From the NCBI RefSeq assembly GCF_001941975.2, contig NZ_CP146991.1, positions 4,643,501 through 4,707,500 on the forward strand: a DNA stretch of 64,000 nt. The letters run 5' to 3'. The notes under the pieces are model-generated. The model did no database searches. It worked only from the letters and a program-made list of their open reading frames with translations, and was not told the origin of the DNA. This document shows, piece after piece, positions 63,932 through 64,000 of the stretch (position 1 is its first letter; every line of letters begins with the position of its first letter). The translations under genes were made by a program, and so were the position numbers. The DNA is from Sporomusa sphaeroides DSM 2875. GTDB lineage: Bacteria > Bacillota > Negativicutes > Sporomusales > Sporomusaceae.

Positions 63932-64000
63932 GACCTCACCTCTTGCTCATTATATCATAGAACCCCTGGGGCCATATTATTTTCTTTGATTTTCACCCCA

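Overview
The window looks like chromosomal DNA of an endospore-forming member of the Negativicutes (Sporomusaceae-like). This is inferred from a Firmicutes-type gene set (YtpB-like terpene synthase, sporulation-type PAS histidine kinase, a Spo0E-like small protein, UPF0180 protein, AzlCD) mixed with norBC-type respiration genes and a large-subunit catalase. No 16S gene is present, so the lineage is an inference.

Layout. (1) 1-9160 is an AT-rich accessory island: a Doc-type toxin with its small antitoxin, a block of highly folded RNA (about 1190-1890) followed by an unrecognised 232-residue protein, a lone membrane protein, a small tyrosine recombinase beside palindromic sites, and a candidate defence operon made of a ~1000-residue SIR2-domain protein and a zinc-ribbon partner. 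A structured RNA with a strong terminator (about 8780-8996) closes the island. (2) 9162-23161 is a complete integrated element of 14 kb. It is bounded by a 60-bp direct repeat that is the 3' end of tRNA-Ser(CGA); the intact tRNA is at 23102-23191. It encodes an integrase, a CI-like repressor, a Cro-like regulator, an AlpA-like regulator, a D5-type primase-helicase with an iteron/AT-rich candidate origin, a sigma factor, small unknown proteins and one XkdQ-like tail hub protein. No terminase, portal, capsid or lysis gene is recognisable. This is the plan of a phage-inducible chromosomal island (phage satellite). Its end near the left junction is decayed and carries a peculiar array of short repeats whose inner hexamers are duplicated within each copy but differ between copies.

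(3) 23196-64000 is core-like chromosome: tadA, a nitroreductase, a PAS histidine kinase, an N-acyl amino acid synthase-like/cNMP-domain protein overlapping a B12-binding radical SAM gene, eamA, a DUF6173 protein, an NdpA-like protein, a GGDEF protein, norCB, two tandem FMN glutamate-synthase-like proteins, an amino acid permease, a Ca2+ P-type ATPase, a GldA-like dehydrogenase, an iron-sulfur flavoprotein, a large catalase, tRNA-Arg(CCU) with a nearby tRNA relic, azlCD, ynfA, a DnaA-box cluster, ppk with two Ppx/GppA-HD proteins, a GH25 lysozyme, small sporulation-type genes, a YtpB-like terpene synthase, an M20 peptidase and DNA polymerase IV.

How the parts work together. The satellite genes form one long leftward transcription unit facing a rightward repressor-integrase pair, so lysogeny control, excision and replication are all visible. 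The SIR2 operon and the Doc pair make region 1 a defence/stability island next to a satellite. In the core part, ppk and the two Ppx/GppA proteins suggest polyphosphate/(p)ppGpp control, and norBC, catalase and flavoproteins suggest handling of nitrosative and oxidative stress.
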